IMG/VR virus record: IMGVR_UViG_3300035698_026380
Coordinates: 1 to 20,766 of that record
Length of the DNA: 20,766 bases
Source: a virus
Reading direction: 5' to 3' (one strand)
Within the stretch, counting starts at the first letter, position 1. Every line of letters begins with the position of its first letter. Shown piece after piece: positions 8,402 to 14,515 of this stretch. Under the pieces are notes generated by a model. The model searched no databases, was not told the origin of the DNA, and saw nothing but the letters and a program-made list of their open reading frames with translations. The translations under genes and the position numbers were made by a program.

Positions 8402-8427
8402 AAGTTATTCGCCTAACAGAATAACTT
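8402..8427. other. Candidate recombination (att/dif-like) core site
   Basis: A perfect 9-bp inverted repeat, AAGTTATTC (8402-8410) and GAATAACTT (8419-8427), flanks an asymmetric 8-bp spacer (GCCTAACA). It lies about 120 bp upstream of the integrase gene. Two inverted arms around a 6-8 bp spacer is the usual architecture of tyrosine-recombinase core sites. No tRNA fragment was recognised alongside. A transcription-related hairpin remains possible, as there is no strong T-run after it. Confidence 0.5.
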
Positions 8428-8490
8428 GAGGCCACTGAATCCATAAGCCAATCCCAACCCAAATTAAATCCAAATCTCAGAGGGAAATCC

Positions 8491-8525
8491 ACTTAATCAT
8501 CGTTAAGTTGCAAGGGTTTAAAAAT
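8491..8525 (+). promoter_or_regulatory. Integrase promoter with upstream small palindrome
   Basis: GTTTAAAAAT (8516-8525) is a TATA-like box centred about 25 nt before ATG 8546, again predicting a leaderless message. Just upstream, ACTTAA (8491-8496) and TTAAGT (8503-8508) are inverted around 6 nt and could bind a dimeric regulator such as the integrase itself or an RHH protein. Confidence 0.5.
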
Positions 8526-8545
8526 CCCCCCCTCCTAATTAGATT

Positions 8546-9373
8546 ATGGAGATTTCAATTTTGCAGGAGTATGATCAGTTTAGTTCATTCCTAATTAGGA
8601 AAGGCCTATCATTAGAAACGCAGAAACTTTATTTGATCTATGTGGAAAAGATAATCTATATCTTAAAAGAAACACAGATGAAACTTAGTCAGGATGTGAT
8701 TGATATATTTCTTGATGCCTACCCCCATGCTGTAAGCAGGGCTTTCCTAAAAAACTATTTAGAATATAAAGAGAGGAAAGATCTAACCATCGTTAAACGA
8801 ACAGGGAGGCCTCCTAAGAAAGAAACGATCACTCTATCATCAGAGGAGTTAAGATTGATGAGAGATCGCTTGTATGCCCACGCAGATAAATATGGATTGA
8901 TCTTTGATCTATCTGTGGGATGTGCATTGAGGAGGCAAGAGGCAATCAATATCAAATGCAAGGATATTAAGATCGAGGAGGATGATACAATGATGATCCT
9001 GATCAAAGGGAAAGGAAACAAGGAAAGAAAAGTTGTAGTGCCTAAACAAATTGCATCCTTAGTGATCCATTATAGTTTTAGTAATAACCTAATTCCATCA
9101 GATTACTTGTTTAAATCAACCACAATGGAGGATAAACCGATGGATAAAACAATGTGGAACAAATCTTTTTCAAACGCATCAATGGATGTGTTGGGAAAGA
9201 AATACCATCCCCATCAGTTAAGGCACACAAGGGCAACAGATTGGTTTGAAAAGGGAATTGATATTGTAAGAATCCAACAGAGATTAGGCCATACTAATAT
9301 TGCAACTACAAGATTATATCTAAACCCTGATAATAGGAGAGAATTAAAGAAATGGAGTAAAGAGGAACAATAA
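8546..9373 (+). CDS. Tyrosine recombinase/integrase (275 aa)
   Basis: A full-length XerA/phage-type tyrosine integrase. Residues 1-75 form the SAM-like N-terminal core-binding domain. The catalytic domain carries the complete set: Arg129 (Ala-Leu-Arg-Arg-Gln-Glu-Ala), Lys156 in Gly-Lys-Gly-Asn-Lys-Glu-Arg, His223-x-x-Arg226, His249 (Leu-Gly-His-Thr) and Tyr258 nucleophile. It should catalyse site-specific integration or excision, or resolution of multimers of the circular element. An att-like inverted repeat lies upstream. CpG is clearly more frequent here than in the virion-type operon. The recombinase assignment is secure; whether it integrates or resolves dimers is not. Confidence 0.95.
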   Translation: MEISILQEYDQFSSFLIRKGLSLETQKLYLIYVEKIIYILKETQMKLSQDVIDIFLDAYPHAVSRAFLKNYLEYKERKDLTIVKRTGRPPKKETITLSSEELRLMRDRLYAHADKYGLIFDLSVGCALRRQEAINIKCKDIKIEEDDTMMILIKGKGNKERKVVVPKQIASLVIHYSFSNNLIPSDYLFKSTTMEDKPMDKTMWNKSFSNASMDVLGKKYHPHQLRHTRATDWFEKGIDIVRIQQRLGHTNIATTRLYLNPDNRRELKKWSKEEQ

Positions 9374-9383
9374 AAACAGATAA

Positions 9384-9536
9384 AGGAGGGGAGAGGAGTT
9401 GATTTTGATACATGAGTTTAGAAATGTAAATCTTCTCCCATAAACTCCCCCCTCGCCAAAAGAGGTTCTCATCACTACTAATAAAATAAGAAAAATAAAA
9501 TATATTATAAATCTAATGTATTTCTAATAAAGATTA
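9384..9536. terminator. Convergent intergenic region with weak terminator signals
   Basis: The 160 bp between the integrase and the convergent 131-aa gene holds no gene. GAGTTTA (9414-9420) and TAAACTC (9441-9447) are inverted around 20 nt and flanked by purine- and pyrimidine-rich runs. On the minus strand, CTAAT/ATTAG arms overlap the 131-aa stop codon and are followed by T-rich DNA (9484-9512). It probably terminates transcripts from both sides. Confidence 0.4.
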
Positions 9537-9929
9537 GTATGCTTTAAAGCACAAATAATTTTTATCATCTAATTCAGTTTGAACTTCTAAACCTACCAAC
9601 CCATCTAAATTTTCTGCACCAACAAATGCTAAAAAACTTGCCAATGCCGATTGTTTAGGAATTAAGTTATCTGCATCCAAATTAAACCATAATCCTGATG
9701 TTTTTATCTCTTTTATCTTCTTATAAGAAACAGATGAGATCTCAATTGTTTCATCCTTATCAGGATGCTTACAAACAACTGCAACTTTCTCTCCGATCTC
9801 TTTCCCCTCCTTATTATTCTGCATATTAACAGAATAAGAGATGATCTTAACAACAGATGGCTTTAAAGAAATGTTTTCGATTGTGCCAATTCCAATGTTT
9901 CCATGTTTATTCAAAACTTTATTTTCCAT
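9534..9929 (-). CDS. Conserved-looking protein of unknown function (131 aa)
   Basis: A soluble, strand-rich protein ending in Asn-Tyr-Leu-Cys-Phe-Lys-Ala-Tyr. The alternating hydrophobic pattern and the Tyr-Leu-x-Phe-Lys-Ala-Tyr end recall small OB-fold ssDNA-binding proteins, but I cannot confirm a family. It is the last gene of the minus strand before the integrase and has its own leader: GGAGGT at 9945-9950 lies an unusually long 15 nt before the ATG, and a TATA-like element lies near 9985-9993. It may be expressed separately from the genes above it. A replication or regulatory role is speculative. Confidence 0.65.
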   Translation of the reverse strand: MENKVLNKHGNIGIGTIENISLKPSVVKIISYSVNMQNNKEGKEIGEKVAVVCKHPDKDETIEISSVSYKKIKEIKTSGLWFNLDADNLIPKQSALASFLAFVGAENLDGLVGLEVQTELDDKNYLCFKAY

Positions 9930-9944
9930 GTTTCAATTTTCTAT

Positions 9945-9994
9945 ACCTCCTTTCAACTTTATTTCATAAAATAGTGTGTGTTTTAATATTTATG
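9945..9994 (-). promoter_or_regulatory. Promoter and leader of the 131-aa gene
   Basis: On the minus strand a TATA-like TAAATATTAAAA lies around 9982-9993, followed by ACACACACTATTT (9981-9969), the reverse complement of the GTGTGTG box seen at other promoters here. GGAGGT follows at 9950-9945. Unlike most first genes in this window, this one appears to have a leadered mRNA. Confidence 0.4.
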
Positions 9995-10000
9995 CTGTAA

Positions 10001-10189
10001 CTATGGAATCATACCAAAATCCTGCACACAAAAGCATTGTTGCATAGTTTTCTTTGTGTAATATTCAAGAGGATCTGCCAAACATTGTTGTGCATTGGAT
10101 CTCAAATAAAAAACAAGGAAGATGCAAGTTAAGATAACAATTATAATCATTCCAAAATAGGCAATTGTTCCTAACTTTTGCTTATCCAT
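10001..10189 (-). CDS. Single-TM small protein (62 aa)
   Basis: Short N-terminus (Met-Asp-Lys-Gln-Lys), one TM helix (about 7-30), then a Cys-containing tail with Cys-Phe-Cys near the end. I chose ATG 10189, one base after the upstream stop, over a GTG at 10207 that overlaps the previous gene; the GTG remains possible. Last gene of the operon that starts at 11944. Function unknown; a small membrane or virion component is possible. Confidence 0.6.
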   Translation of the reverse strand: MDKQKLGTIAYFGMIIIVILTCIFLVFYLRSNAQQCLADPLEYYTKKTMQQCFCVQDFGMIP

Positions 10190-10190
10190 T

Positions 10191-10421
10191 TTAGTATTTG
10201 TAAGCACTTGCCTCTTTTCTCATTTGCATCTTCCTGATCTCTGCACTTTTGATCCTTTGCCTATTCATCTCAAAATCATGATGCATCCGATCACTTTCTC
10301 TAAGATATTCTAATTCTTTCATCCTTAATTTATTCCTCTTGCTATCTAACTCAAAAGATAATTTGTATAATTCTGCTTTTTTCTCAAAATCATCTTTTTC
10401 AGGTGCTTTTTTACTTGCCAT
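10191..10421 (-). CDS. Charged coiled-coil small protein (76 aa)
   Basis: Almost the whole protein (residues 10-70) is a highly charged helix of Lys, Arg, Glu and Met with heptad-like hydrophobic spacing, probably a coiled coil. No TM or catalytic motif. It overlaps the upstream 109-aa gene by 11 bp. It may be a scaffold or adaptor to the membrane proteins of the same operon. Function unknown. Confidence 0.65.
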   Translation of the reverse strand: MASKKAPEKDDFEKKAELYKLSFELDSKRNKLRMKELEYLRESDRMHHDFEMNRQRIKSAEIRKMQMRKEASAYKY

Positions 10422-10740
10422 TTTCTGTTAAATCTGCCAATGCTCCTGCAATAAGAACCAATGCTGTGTTTAATTCTTGCATTTGATGTAATAATTCAAC
10501 TCTAAATCTACCATCACTCTGTAACATTTCAATTTCCATCAAAACTCTTTGTGCATTTTCATCTTTTTCCACCTTTTTAACAGGTTTTGCCTCTATTTTC
10601 TCCTCATCATCATTTTTCTCCTCATCTTCCACTATTTCCTCAACTTTTTTGGTTTCAGGATCACTTTTCTCTGATGTTTGGGAGTTCTCTTTTTGTTTTT
10701 CTTTCAACTTGGCCACTAACTCCTTTAAACTTTCTGCCAT
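10411..10740 (-). CDS. Acidic/basic low-complexity helical protein (109 aa)
   Basis: Residues 1-60 are Lys/Glu/Asp-rich low complexity; residues 65-105 are a more ordered amphipathic helix region (Met-Glu-Ile-Glu-Met-Leu ... Leu-Ile-Ala-Gly-Ala-Leu-Ala). ATG 10740 is preferred over TTG 10749 because a GGGAGGT site lies about 10 nt upstream of the former. It overlaps the end of the 135-aa gene by 80 bp in another frame, an unusually long overlap. Function unknown. Confidence 0.65.
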   Translation of the reverse strand: MAESLKELVAKLKEKQKENSQTSEKSDPETKKVEEIVEDEEKNDDEEKIEAKPVKKVEKDENAQRVLMEIEMLQSDGRFRVELLHQMQELNTALVLIAGALADLTENGK

Positions 10741-11068
10741 TTTTATCAATACCTCCCTTTAATTCTATAATTATTTGATCATAAATCCACAATGTTTCAT
10801 TTATTTGCTTTTTAGGGATCATTTTAACCATCAAGATCTTTTTGGCATCATACCATCCAATTCCATCATCTACACACATTGAACACCATTCAACAATCTC
10901 CTGTGGATATGCTTTTTTTCGGATCTTGTATTTCCAAATAAATTTAAAGGATTTACTCCACCCATTATAAAAGGCCTTAACAAGAAAAAATATTCCTGTT
11001 CCAAAAAATCCTCCGATAAATACAACCTTAATTAATGGAGTTAAAAACCCTGTTACAAACTCGCCCAT
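10661..11068 (-). CDS. Membrane-anchored protein (135 aa)
   Basis: One N-terminal TM helix (about 10-31), then a basic region (Lys-Tyr-Lys-Ile-Arg-Lys-Lys), a Cys-Ser-Met-Cys pair near residues 63-66 and a helix with Trp-Tyr-Asp-Ala-Lys-Lys. The last 27 residues are highly basic and are encoded in the stretch that also encodes the start of the next protein. It starts 4 bp after the 244-aa gene. No family recognised. A membrane component acting with the 244-aa protein is inferred from gene order. Confidence 0.65.
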   Translation of the reverse strand: MGEFVTGFLTPLIKVVFIGGFFGTGIFFLVKAFYNGWSKSFKFIWKYKIRKKAYPQEIVEWCSMCVDDGIGWYDAKKILMVKMIPKKQINETLWIYDQIIIELKGGIDKNGRKFKGVSGQVERKTKRELPNIREK

Positions 11069-11072
11069 CTTA

Positions 11073-11807
11073 TCACACAGGCACTAAACCTGATGCTCCT
11101 CCTGTCCAATTACCCGATGTTGTAACATAATTCTCTCCAAATACCCTTAATAAGATCTTGGAGGTTTCCAAATTAATTGTTGCCACTCCTGAAAATTTAT
11201 CCAATAACTTTGAAAATTGGAAAAACATAACCACCATGCAAACGGAGATCACTAAAAACACAATAATCAACATTACTGTATTTCCCCATTTTTCCCAAAA
11301 GGTTTTATCCATCAATCTTTGCTCTAATAATCTCTCTGTTGCCAATCTCTGCAATCTCATATCCTCTTGAACAAACTTGATCCCCATTTCCTTTGATTTT
11401 TTATTCAACTCATCCATTTGGAAATTAATCCACTCCCCATCTTCCCTTATATAATACCAAAATTCTTTTGGTGCTGTTTGGATCTTACCAACAGGCAACC
11501 ATTTTATTGCCTTAATTTTTAACATTCCCCCTGCAACTTTCCATAATTTATCTCCTGCCATTCCAAAAGGAACTTCTTTGGCAGAATAAACTCCAACTCT
11601 TGTTGGAACATTCCCAATTAATCTAAAAACATGGATCTTGATCCAAAATTGTTTCTTAACAACTTTCCAATAAATTAAAATTCCCCCCAACGCAAAAATT
11701 ACAACTGCAATAAAGAAAATTAAAAGGATCGTTGCAAAAGATCCAAGTCCTATTCCCCCAACATCAGCAAAGGGATTAACAGATGCTAAACTTACGGGAT
11801 CGGCCAT
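11073..11807 (-). CDS. Two-TM membrane protein (244 aa)
   Basis: An N-terminal TM helix (about 22-48) ends in Tyr-Trp-Lys-Val-Val-Lys-Lys. A soluble domain (50-180) contains Trp-rich strands and a charged helix. A second TM helix (about 183-207) precedes a short outer tail. No signal cleavage site is evident. The TGATG overlap with the preceding zinc ribbon gene suggests coupled translation. The protein is not recognised; a membrane platform or envelope protein is possible. A nearby reading frame on the other strand is a shadow. Confidence 0.75.
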   Translation of the reverse strand: MADPVSLASVNPFADVGGIGLGSFATILLIFFIAVVIFALGGILIYWKVVKKQFWIKIHVFRLIGNVPTRVGVYSAKEVPFGMAGDKLWKVAGGMLKIKAIKWLPVGKIQTAPKEFWYYIREDGEWINFQMDELNKKSKEMGIKFVQEDMRLQRLATERLLEQRLMDKTFWEKWGNTVMLIIVFLVISVCMVVMFFQFSKLLDKFSGVATINLETSKILLRVFGENYVTTSGNWTGGASGLVPV

Positions 11808-11944
11808 CAGGCCACAACCTCTTTATTCTCAAAACCACAACTACGGCAAATCCACACATGATCCTTGATCCTTAAATATCCAAACTTAGAATCACATCTT
11901 TGACATCTAATTCTTTCCTCTTTTTTTTCATGCTCCTCTTTCAT
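11807..11944 (-). CDS. Zinc-ribbon mini-protein (45 aa)
   Basis: A charged N-terminus (many Glu/Lys) precedes Cys14-x-x-Cys17 and Cys33-x-x-Cys36, a standard zinc-ribbon arrangement with a 15-residue knuckle spacing. It is the first gene of its operon, with a leaderless start 25 nt after a TATA box, and it overlaps the next gene as TGATG. Zinc ribbons of this size bind DNA, RNA or proteins; a transcription-related role is plausible. The promoter placement and Cys pairs make the gene likely to be real. Confidence 0.75.
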   Translation of the reverse strand: MKEEHEKKEERIRCQRCDSKFGYLRIKDHVWICRSCGFENKEVVA

Positions 11945-11953
11945 TTTATTATT

Positions 11954-11976
11954 ACACACACTCTATTTATATACTT
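11954..11976 (-). promoter_or_regulatory. Promoter with GTGTGTG box before the zinc-ribbon operon
   Basis: On the minus strand GTATATAAATAG (TATA centred near 11969) is followed by AGAGTGTGTGT and ATG 11944, 25 nt from the TATA centre. The TATA and box closely match the promoter at 14516-14536. It lies at the edge of the end of the 59-aa gene of the operon above. Confidence 0.7.
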
Positions 11977-11983
11977 TATTGTT

Positions 11984-12163
11984 TTATTCGGGAATTGCAG
12001 GGTTGTAAGGTTTGTTATGGATTGAAAAGTAACTAAATAGTTTGTTGTCTAAATCCCTAATAAGTCCTTTCTTTTCCTTAATTTTAGGACTCATTGTTAG
12101 ATAATTGATTCTCCTAACCAAACCACTAATTTCCCCCCAATCTTTTGTTATTTGTTTCATCAT
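11984..12163 (-). CDS. Small basic protein (59 aa)
   Basis: I translated this from two adjacent ATG codons at 12163. It is helical and Lys/Arg/Ile-rich (Leu-Val-Arg-Arg-Ile-Asn near 15-20), with an aromatic, Asn/Pro-containing C-terminus. It begins immediately after the 30-aa gene stop, fitting the end of the same operon. No motif is recognised; it is supported mainly by tight packing and clean codons. Confidence 0.5.
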   Translation of the reverse strand: MMKQITKDWGEISGLVRRINYLTMSPKIKEKKGLIRDLDNKLFSYFSIHNKPYNPAIPE

Positions 12164-12256
12164 TTAATCTCCCAGACAGGAAACAATCCAAATCATAATA
12201 AAGGCCACGAAAAAACCGATTATAAATCCTAATGTTCCTGCATTTATTGGTGTCAT
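12164..12256 (-). CDS. Single-TM miniprotein (30 aa)
   Basis: A 30-residue reading frame that is almost entirely one TM helix (Gly-Phe-Ile-Ile-Gly-Phe-Phe-Val-Ala-Phe-Ile) with a Cys near the end. It starts with an ATGA overlap to the preceding gene and ends just before the next start. Such TM miniproteins are frequent in archaeal viruses, but at this length only the packing supports it. Confidence 0.45.
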   Translation of the reverse strand: MTPINAGTLGFIIGFFVAFIMIWIVSCLGD

Positions 12257-12393
12257 ATTTTAATTTCTCTAATTTTGATTTTGTATCTTTCCTCTCTTAA
12301 TCTTGCCATTTCCCTATAAAAACATTTCCTACAATATCTTTTCAAACAAATATATGCTGTTGCATTTTTGATCCCACACTTGCAACATTTCAT
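12253..12393 (-). CDS. Cys-rich zinc-finger-like small protein (46 aa)
   Basis: Cys3, Cys4, Cys6, Cys16, Cys21 and Cys24 in the first half suggest a small zinc knuckle; the second half is a very basic helix (Arg-Leu-Arg-Glu-Glu-Arg-Tyr-Lys). It starts one base after the preceding stop and overlaps the next start by ATGA. A nucleic-acid-binding role is inferred. Confidence 0.65.
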   Translation of the reverse strand: MKCCKCGIKNATAYICLKRYCRKCFYREMARLREERYKIKIREIKI

Positions 12394-12394
12394 C

Positions 12395-12595
12395 CTAAAA
12401 GATCCACCTCACAACACTGATCATTGCAAAAATTATAGATCCTAACACAATAATTTTCTCATACCATTTAGAGAAAATCCAATCCCATGTGAAGATCCTT
12501 TTGATAATATCCCTTATTAATTCTCCATAAGAAACATTCATCACTTCTTTCATGCTTGACATCCCTAATGGATTTGTTGCTGTTGGATTAGGCAT
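12395..12595 (-). CDS. C-terminally anchored small membrane protein (66 aa)
   Basis: Residues 1-15 are Pro/Asn/Thr-rich, the middle is an amphipathic helix (Ile-Arg-Asp-Ile-Ile-Lys-Arg-Ile) with Trp residues, and a TM helix ends the protein. I chose ATG 12595 rather than ATG 12631 because it forms a TAATG overlap with the peptidase gene stop. As the neighbour directly downstream of the prepilin-peptidase-like gene it could be a partner or substrate of that enzyme, but no class III signal is seen. Function unknown. Confidence 0.6.
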   Translation of the reverse strand: MPNPTATNPLGMSSMKEVMNVSYGELIRDIIKRIFTWDWIFSKWYEKIIVLGSIIFAMISVVRWIF

Positions 12596-13014
12596 TATAC
12601 AAAAATCCCCCCGATTAATCCCCCAATCCATAATGCCAAAAGGAAAGGAATAAATGGAACTTCCTTAAACTTTGCAAACTTATTTACTATGAAAATATAA
12701 AATACTTGGCCAACTGCAAAAGATCCTACTAATGCTAACATTGAAAATATATTGGGAATGAAAAATCCTAACATGATCATTACTTTAATATCTGCTATTC
12801 CAAAATCAATGCCCTCTGCCTCTGAAAATTCATAGAGTAATAAACCAAACAACCCAAAAATTAAAGCCCATCTAAAATTTGCCCACCTTACAAAAGTTAA
12901 TAAAATTATTGTTGCTGTTAATAAAACAGAGGGAATTGCCCTTGTTTTTAGATCTAAAATAGAGAATATAATTATTAATACTGTAAAAATTAATAATACC
13001 ACTGAAATAATCAT
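12595..13014 (-). CDS. A24 prepilin/preflagellin peptidase-like membrane protease (139 aa)
   Basis: A membrane aspartic protease of the type IV prepilin peptidase (A24, PibD/FlaK-like) family. The first catalytic Asp is in Asp21-Leu-Lys-Thr-Arg-x-Ile-Pro, at the end of TM1. The second is in Gly72-Ile-Ala-Asp75-Ile-Lys (the GxxD-x-K site). The late Val-Pro-Phe-Ile-Pro-Phe-Leu motif (119-125) is also typical. Five to six TM helices fill the rest, and the length is short, as in preflagellin peptidases without the bacterial methylase part. These enzymes cleave class III signals after Lys/Arg-Gly; matching proteins are encoded at 15736-16320, 16393-16695 and 675-1235. The ATGA overlap with the nuclease gene suggests coupled translation. 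Confidence 0.85.
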   Translation of the reverse strand: MIISVVLLIFTVLIIIFSILDLKTRAIPSVLLTATIILLTFVRWANFRWALIFGLFGLLLYEFSEAEGIDFGIADIKVMIMLGFFIPNIFSMLALVGSFAVGQVFYIFIVNKFAKFKEVPFIPFLLALWIGGLIGGIFV

Positions 13015-13544
13015 TTTTCATCAAACCATTTCTTTAGAATTTGTTGATTAACTAGATCATTTATTGGCCTTAACATACTATGGAGAATATATTTTGTATC
13101 CCCAATCCCGAAATCTTTAACATGTGCTTTGTGAATATCATCCCCTGTTGCATAACCAAGTATTTCCACCTGATCATCTGTGATTTTTGTTGCAACATAG
13201 TAATCATTTAAAATTCTCCTAAATTGTGCAACGGGAATCATTAACCTCTTATGAAAAGATTTTGATGCTGTTTTAACATCCATTATCTTTTTTCCAACAG
13301 AAAAATCCCCATCCCCTGCCATTCTATCCCCATCTCTCCCCCAAATAATTTTATCTTTAACATTTTTTCTTTTGAGAAACTCATTAAATGCCCATTCTCC
13401 TAAAAAACCCGTATAAAACCGATCATAAATTGTTCCCCCATTAACCCCTCTTGGATCATCAGGGTTAATTATTCCTTTCGTTATGCACCTTTTTGCAACA
13501 AGATCTGCCTCTTTCCTTGCGTCAGAGGTTATTCTTATGATCAT
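13011..13544 (-). CDS. PD-(D/E)XK-family nuclease (177 aa)
   Basis: The motif order fits a restriction-like nuclease fold: Glu50 in Gly-Glu-Trp-Ala-Phe-Asn, Asp80 in Gly-Asp-Gly-Asp-Phe, and Asp89-Val-Lys91 at the end of a strand, followed by a helix and strands. The protein is small and soluble, with no specificity domain visible. Candidate roles are host DNA degradation, resolution of replication or recombination intermediates, or genome processing before packaging. Both ends overlap neighbours as ATGA, placing it tightly between an RHH-like gene and the prepilin-peptidase-like gene. Confidence 0.8.
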   Translation of the reverse strand: MIIRITSDARKEADLVAKRCITKGIINPDDPRGVNGGTIYDRFYTGFLGEWAFNEFLKRKNVKDKIIWGRDGDRMAGDGDFSVGKKIMDVKTASKSFHKRLMIPVAQFRRILNDYYVATKITDDQVEILGYATGDDIHKAHVKDFGIGDTKYILHSMLRPINDLVNQQILKKWFDEK

Positions 13545-13864
13545 TCTCCATCAATTTCCCCTGCAATTAACTTGATTTGGTGTAAATGATTTGAAATTAA
13601 CTCAAACTTTTTAAATTGTGCAAATTGTTTCCTTATTTTCTCATCTTGTTCGATCTTTGCCATAAATTCCTTAACATATTTTATCCGATCCTCATTTTTT
13701 TGAGATTGATACATTCCAACCCCCAAATCGCAGAGAGTAACGGCAACACCTTTTCTATAACACTCAGTTGGAGAAATATTATATTGTTCTATTAATTTTG
13801 TAAATTCCTTTGAAACACTTACAGAGGTTATAATTGTTTTTCCTAATCTATTTTGTTTTTCCAT
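13541..13864 (-). CDS. RHH-like DNA-binding protein with coiled-coil tail (107 aa)
   Basis: Residues 9-43 show a ribbon-helix-helix pattern: an alternating strand (Ile-Ile-Thr-Ser-Val-Ser-Val), helix A beginning Lys-Glu-Phe, and helix B after Ser-Pro-Thr-Glu. Residues 55-100 form a charged helix likely to mediate oligomerisation. A GAGG site 8 nt before the ATG supports the start. It resembles other proteins encoded at 14053-14505, 1232-1465 and 15225-15359, suggesting a family of regulators in the element. The operator is unknown. Confidence 0.7.
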   Translation of the reverse strand: MEKQNRLGKTIITSVSVSKEFTKLIEQYNISPTECYRKGVAVTLCDLGVGMYQSQKNEDRIKYVKEFMAKIEQDEKIRKQFAQFKKFELISNHLHQIKLIAGEIDGE

Positions 13865-13865
13865 C

Positions 13866-14063
13866 TTATTTTCCTCTTTTTCTTAATTTCATTCTTTTTT
13901 CTAACATTTTCAGTTGAAATTCATTCCTTGATGCAATAACACTGAAAAAGATGAAAAGCAAAGCCATGAAAAGCATCCCTAATTTAAGTAAAAAAGTATT
14001 TTGAAACCATGCACCAAAAACATAAGCATGTGCTAAAAGCAAAGTTATTTCACTATTTCTCAT
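13866..14063 (-). CDS. Small membrane protein with basic tail (65 aa)
   Basis: Two hydrophobic segments (about 6-22 and 25-44) and a strongly basic C-terminal helix (Lys-Met-Leu-Glu-Lys-Arg-Met-Lys-Leu-Arg-Lys-Arg). It starts inside the end of the preceding RHH-like gene (11-bp overlap). The length and topology are typical of virus accessory membrane proteins; no specific function is recognised. Confidence 0.65.
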   Translation of the reverse strand: MRNSEITLLLAHAYVFGAWFQNTFLLKLGMLFMALLFIFFSVIASRNEFQLKMLEKRMKLRKRGK

Positions 14064-14505
14064 CTTTTATTTCCGTTTCCTTTTTAATTATTCCACTTAC
14101 ATCCATTTCTTTTCCCAACATATCTTTTATATTGCCAAAAACACTATTTATTTCCTCTTGTATTTTTGCTTGTGTTGGTTTTGGATCTTCTTTCTCCTTA
14201 GATCCCTCCTGCAATAACTCTAACTGATCTCTCAAGGCCTCACACTCTTTGTTTTTGGCATCTAAATTACCTCTTACCTTATGTAACTTTAATAATAAAT
14301 TAGTTTGTGGATAATCATGGATTAATCCCTGATCTCCCTCCTTATCTGTTATTAAAAATTTAATACCAAATTCCGTTGCATTTTTTAATCCAATATTTTC
14401 TTGTTTTGCTAATTCCCATAAATCTGCATCTATATTTACAGAAGTTAATTTAGTTGGAATTTTTCTCCAATCATCAGGTTTATTGAATGTTCCATCTTTT
14501 TCCAT
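14053..14505 (-). CDS. RHH-like regulator with coiled-coil C-terminus (150 aa)
   Basis: Residues 18-52 fit a ribbon-helix-helix fold (Lys-Leu-Thr-Ser-Val-Asn-Ile strand, then two helices). Residues 70-110 are a coiled-coil-like helix, followed by a charged, Pro-containing linker and a final helix. First gene of the middle operon, with a leaderless ATG 25 nt after a TATA box. As the first product expressed it is a good candidate for controlling its own promoter and the related GTGTGTG-box promoters. That target is inferred. Confidence 0.7.
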   Translation of the reverse strand: MEKDGTFNKPDDWRKIPTKLTSVNIDADLWELAKQENIGLKNATEFGIKFLITDKEGDQGLIHDYPQTNLLLKLHKVRGNLDAKNKECEALRDQLELLQEGSKEKEDPKPTQAKIQEEINSVFGNIKDMLGKEMDVSGIIKKETEIKDEK

Positions 14506-14515
14506 GATTTATTAA

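Noticed and set aside
8341-8545. tRNA fragment as attachment site
   Set aside because: I could not find a T-arm sequence or acceptor stem in the region next to the integrase; only inverted repeats are visible.
12595-12631. Longer 78-aa start for the small gene after the peptidase
   Set aside because: The start at 12595 makes a TAATG overlap with the peptidase stop and avoids overlapping its coding end by 37 bp.
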